NCBI RefSeq assembly: GCF_026544205.1
Contig: NZ_JALNUI010000006.1
Location: 62,001-126,000, forward strand
Source of the DNA: Curtobacterium sp. GC_Cur_3
GTDB taxonomy: Bacteria; Actinomycetota; Actinomycetes; Actinomycetales; Microbacteriaceae
Direction: 5' to 3'
Length of the DNA stretch: 64,000 nt
A program made the position numbers and the translations under genes. Shown here one piece after another: positions 61,792-64,000 of this stretch. How positions within the stretch are numbered: the first letter of the stretch is position 1; each line of letters starts with the position of its first letter. The notes below the pieces were generated by a model that saw only the letters and a list, made by a program, of their open reading frames with translations, did not search any database and was not told the origin of the DNA.

Positions 61792-63240
61792 ATGGCCACC
61801 ACGAACACCGAACGCCCGTCCACGGAGCAGCCAGCGCTCCGACGGGTCATCGGCCCCAAGCTCCTGCTGCTGTTCATCATCGGGGACATCCTCGGCACGG
61901 GCGTCTACGCCCTCACCGGTCAGGTCGCCGCGGAGGTGGGTGGAGCAGCGTGGCTCCCCTTCCTCATCGCCTTCTCCGTCGCCCTGCTCACCGCGTTCTC
62001 CTACCTGGAGCTCGTGACGAAGTACCCGCAGACAGCCGGCGCCGCGCTCTACGTGCACAAGGCGTTCGGCGTGCACTTCGTCACGTTCATCGTCACCTTC
62101 ATCGTGATGTGCTCGGGGATCACCTCGGCATCGACGGCGTCCCGGGCGTTCGCCGCGAACCTCGGCGTCGGCTTCGGCCTGGAGCTGCCGAACACGGTCG
62201 TGATGCTCATCGCGATGGGCTTCATGCTCGCGGTCATGCTCGTCAACTTCCGCGGGGTGAGCGAGAGCGTCAAGACGAACGTGGTGCTGACCCTCGTCGA
62301 GCTGAGCGGGCTCGTGATGGTCATCCTCATCGGGTTCTGGGCGATCGCGGGCGGCAACGCGGACTTCTCCCGCGTGGTGATGTTCGAGACGCCCGAGGAC
62401 AAGAGCCTGCTGCTCTCGATCTCCACCGCGACGTCGTTGGCGTTCTTCGCGATGGTCGGCTTCGAGGACTCGGTGAACATGGCCGAGGAGACCAAGGACC
62501 CCTCGCGCATCTTCCCGAAGGTGATGCTGACCGGCCTCGGCATCACCGCCGTGATCTACGTGCTCGTGTCCATCTGCGCGGTCGCCGTCGTGCCCATCGG
62601 TGAGCTCGCCGGCAACGAGACGCCGCTGGTCACCGTCGTGCAGACCGCCGCGCCGGACTTCCCGATCGGCAACCTGCTGCCGTTCATCTCGATGTTCGCG
62701 GTCGCCAACACCGCCCTGATCAACATGATGATGGCGTCGCGACTGCTGTACGGGATGAGCAAGCAGGGCGTCCTGCCCGGGTTCCTCGCGAAGGTGTCCC
62801 CGACCCGTCGCACGCCGTCCACCGCGATCGTCTTCACGACGCTGATCTCCCTGGCGCTGATCGGGTGGGTGTCCCTCAGCCCGGACTCCCCGATCGTGGT
62901 CGTGCTCGGCGGCACCACGTCGCTGCTGCTGCTGTCGGTGTTCGCCGTCGTCAACCTCTCGGTCCTGGTGCTGCGCCGGGACAAGGTCGACCACCGCCAC
63001 TTCAGGGCCGGCGTCGTCATCCCGGTGATCGGCATCGTCACCTGCCTGTGGCTCGTGCTGCCGTTCTCGTCCGGACGTGACATCGAGCAGTACCAGATCG
63101 CCGGCGGACTGCTGGGGCTCGGCATCCTGCTGTGGGCCGTGACGTGGTTCACCCACGGTCGGAAGCAGGCCGGCAAGCCGCCGACGGGCGTGGTCACGGA
63201 GCCGACGAAGGTGGTCCACCAGGACGGCCACCGCGACTGA
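61792..63240 (+). CDS. APC family amino acid permease
   Basis: This 482-residue inner-membrane transporter has about 12 hydrophobic segments and the APC N-terminal motif IIGDILGTGVYALTGQVAAEVGGAAW. It probably moves an amino acid or polyamine with protons. The C-terminal tail is cytoplasmic and polar. The ATG at 61792 is chosen as relatives begin just before this. A terminator follows. Confidence 0.93.
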   Translation: MATTNTERPSTEQPALRRVIGPKLLLLFIIGDILGTGVYALTGQVAAEVGGAAWLPFLIAFSVALLTAFSYLELVTKYPQTAGAALYVHKAFGVHFVTFIVTFIVMCSGITSASTASRAFAANLGVGFGLELPNTVVMLIAMGFMLAVMLVNFRGVSESVKTNVVLTLVELSGLVMVILIGFWAIAGGNADFSRVVMFETPEDKSLLLSISTATSLAFFAMVGFEDSVNMAEETKDPSRIFPKVMLTGLGITAVIYVLVSICAVAVVPIGELAGNETPLVTVVQTAAPDFPIGNLLPFISMFAVANTALINMMMASRLLYGMSKQGVLPGFLAKVSPTRRTPSTAIVFTTLISLALIGWVSLSPDSPIVVVLGGTTSLLLLSVFAVVNLSVLVLRRDKVDHRHFRAGVVIPVIGIVTCLWLVLPFSSGRDIEQYQIAGGLLGLGILLWAVTWFTHGRKQAGKPPTGVVTEPTKVVHQDGHRD

Positions 63241-63289
63241 CCGCTGGACACACGCAGAGCGCCCGGATGACCCCCGGACCGGGGCATGT

Positions 63290-63318
63290 CGAGGGCGGCC
63301 GTTCCCAGGCCGCCCTCG
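63290..63318 (+). terminator. hairpin terminator after the permease gene
   Basis: CGAGGGCGGCC and GGCCGCCCTCG (11 bp arms) lie 50 bp after the stop. Confidence 0.75.
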
Positions 63319-63355
63319 TACCCTCGTCCTGGCACCCGGACGGAAGGACCCGAGC

Positions 63356-63976
63356 ATGCGCCGTGTCGGCATCACCCTGGCATCGGTGTTCGGCGCGGGG
63401 ATCGTCGCCGTCGGCATCGGTGTCGTCGTGCTGGTCGTGATCGCGGTCAACTCGCTCTCGGGCAACGGCAGCTCGGTGGCCACGCCACGGGCCGTGACGT
63501 GTCCGGCGGTCGCGTCGAGGACCGTCGGCGGGATCGTCGTCCCCGCCGGCCCCGTCGCCGGGTACTGCCAGGACCGTCTCGTGAACGCCGCGTCGGTGAT
63601 CCAGGCGGCACGGGCGCTCGGCATCGGGCCGCACACCCAGGCGGTGGGCGTGATGACGGCGATCGGTGAGTCCGGGCTGCAGAACCTCGACCACGGGGAC
63701 ACGGTCGGGCCGGACAGCCGCGGACTGTTCCAGCAGCGGGACAACGGCGCGTGGGGCACGTACGCGGACCGGATGGACCCGTACACCGCTGCGTCGATGT
63801 TCTACGCGAAGCTCGTCAAGGTCCCCGGGTGGAAGACGATGACGCCGACGCAGATGGCCCACGCCGTGCAGGTCAACGCCGACCCCGACCACTACGCGCG
63901 GTCCTGGCCGGCGGCGAAGGCGATCGTCGAGGGGCTGACCGGCGAGACCGTGCCGGACACCGCCCCGCAGGGCTGA
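63356..63976 (+). CDS. secreted or membrane-anchored lysozyme-like protein
   Basis: This 206-residue protein has an N-terminal hydrophobic helix (about 6-33) and a lysozyme-like domain with AIGESGLQN (Glu105 in the catalytic position) and SRGLFQQRDNGAWG (121-134). Such proteins hydrolyse peptidoglycan or are inactive relatives. The two cysteines (49 and 71) may form a disulphide. It is the last gene in the window. Confidence 0.85.
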   Translation: MRRVGITLASVFGAGIVAVGIGVVVLVVIAVNSLSGNGSSVATPRAVTCPAVASRTVGGIVVPAGPVAGYCQDRLVNAASVIQAARALGIGPHTQAVGVMTAIGESGLQNLDHGDTVGPDSRGLFQQRDNGAWGTYADRMDPYTAASMFYAKLVKVPGWKTMTPTQMAHAVQVNADPDHYARSWPAAKAIVEGLTGETVPDTAPQG

Positions 63977-64000
63977 CCCGGACGGACCCGGCTGGCCTCA

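Overview
The window is very GC-rich, densely packed chromosomal DNA with frequent GTG starts, 1-4 nt start/stop overlaps and GGAGG-type ribosome binding sites. A GarA/OdhI-type FHA gene beside FtsR-like MerR genes, class E sortase substrates (LAxTG), an MshA-like glycosyltransferase, bacterial NHEJ-type ligase and polymerase genes and a ThiD-TenA fusion point to an actinobacterium, most likely Microbacteriaceae (Curtobacterium-like). The genus is an inference from gene content. No prophage, transposase, tRNA, rRNA or CRISPR array was seen.

Layout. 1-9.7 kb: lipid and central metabolism (PlsC fragment, ROK glucokinase, acyl-CoA synthetase, a secreted protein, peptide deformylase, pyruvate carboxylase). 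9.7-13.1 kb: a ParA-type ATPase facing a garA-ftsR-merR cluster across a duplicated intergenic element. 13.2-17 kb: two FecCD permeases behind a possible iron box, and an HtrA protease. 17-23.2 kb: proteins of unknown role, an S4 protein, a J-domain/NERD-like fusion, an AlkZ-like protein, a phosphotransferase and a Nudix/NYN fusion. 23.3-26.5 kb: a TPP riboswitch with thiM-thiE-thiD/tenA. 26.4-38 kb: small enzymes and regulators, including a LysR/MFS pair and an HxlR/quinone-reductase locus. 38-43 kb: an S9 peptidase and an acyl-CoA locus (dehydrogenase, QsdR-type regulator, thioesterase). 43-47.6 kb: putA with a divergent LysR gene. 47.7-53.3 kb: three LAxTG surface proteins in tandem, two sharing near-identical promoter, leader and signal peptide. 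53.4-64 kb: azoreductase, MBL hydrolase, NHEJ ligase and polymerase flanking a coupled pair of tiny ORFs, DUF429, MshA-like glycosyltransferase, UDG-like protein, an amino-acid permease and a lysozyme-like secreted protein.

The most unusual material is non-coding. Two convergent (3'-to-3') spaces carry elaborate inverted-repeat elements: 10.62-11.12 kb (a 210 bp unit twice, each with two hairpins) and 60.79-61.19 kb (about ten copies of a 17 bp quasi-palindrome plus two copies of a 68 nt nested hairpin). A third convergent space (16.97-17.12 kb) carries 64 bp tandem copies of a gene's 3' end. The twin surface-protein genes carry overlapping palindromes at their promoters.

Operons supported by overlap or tight spacing: pyc-def, garA-ftsR, the two FecCD genes, thiM-thiE-thiD/tenA, marR-phosphoesterase, qsdR-type regulator-thioesterase, glycosyltransferase-UDG, and the two tiny ORFs.
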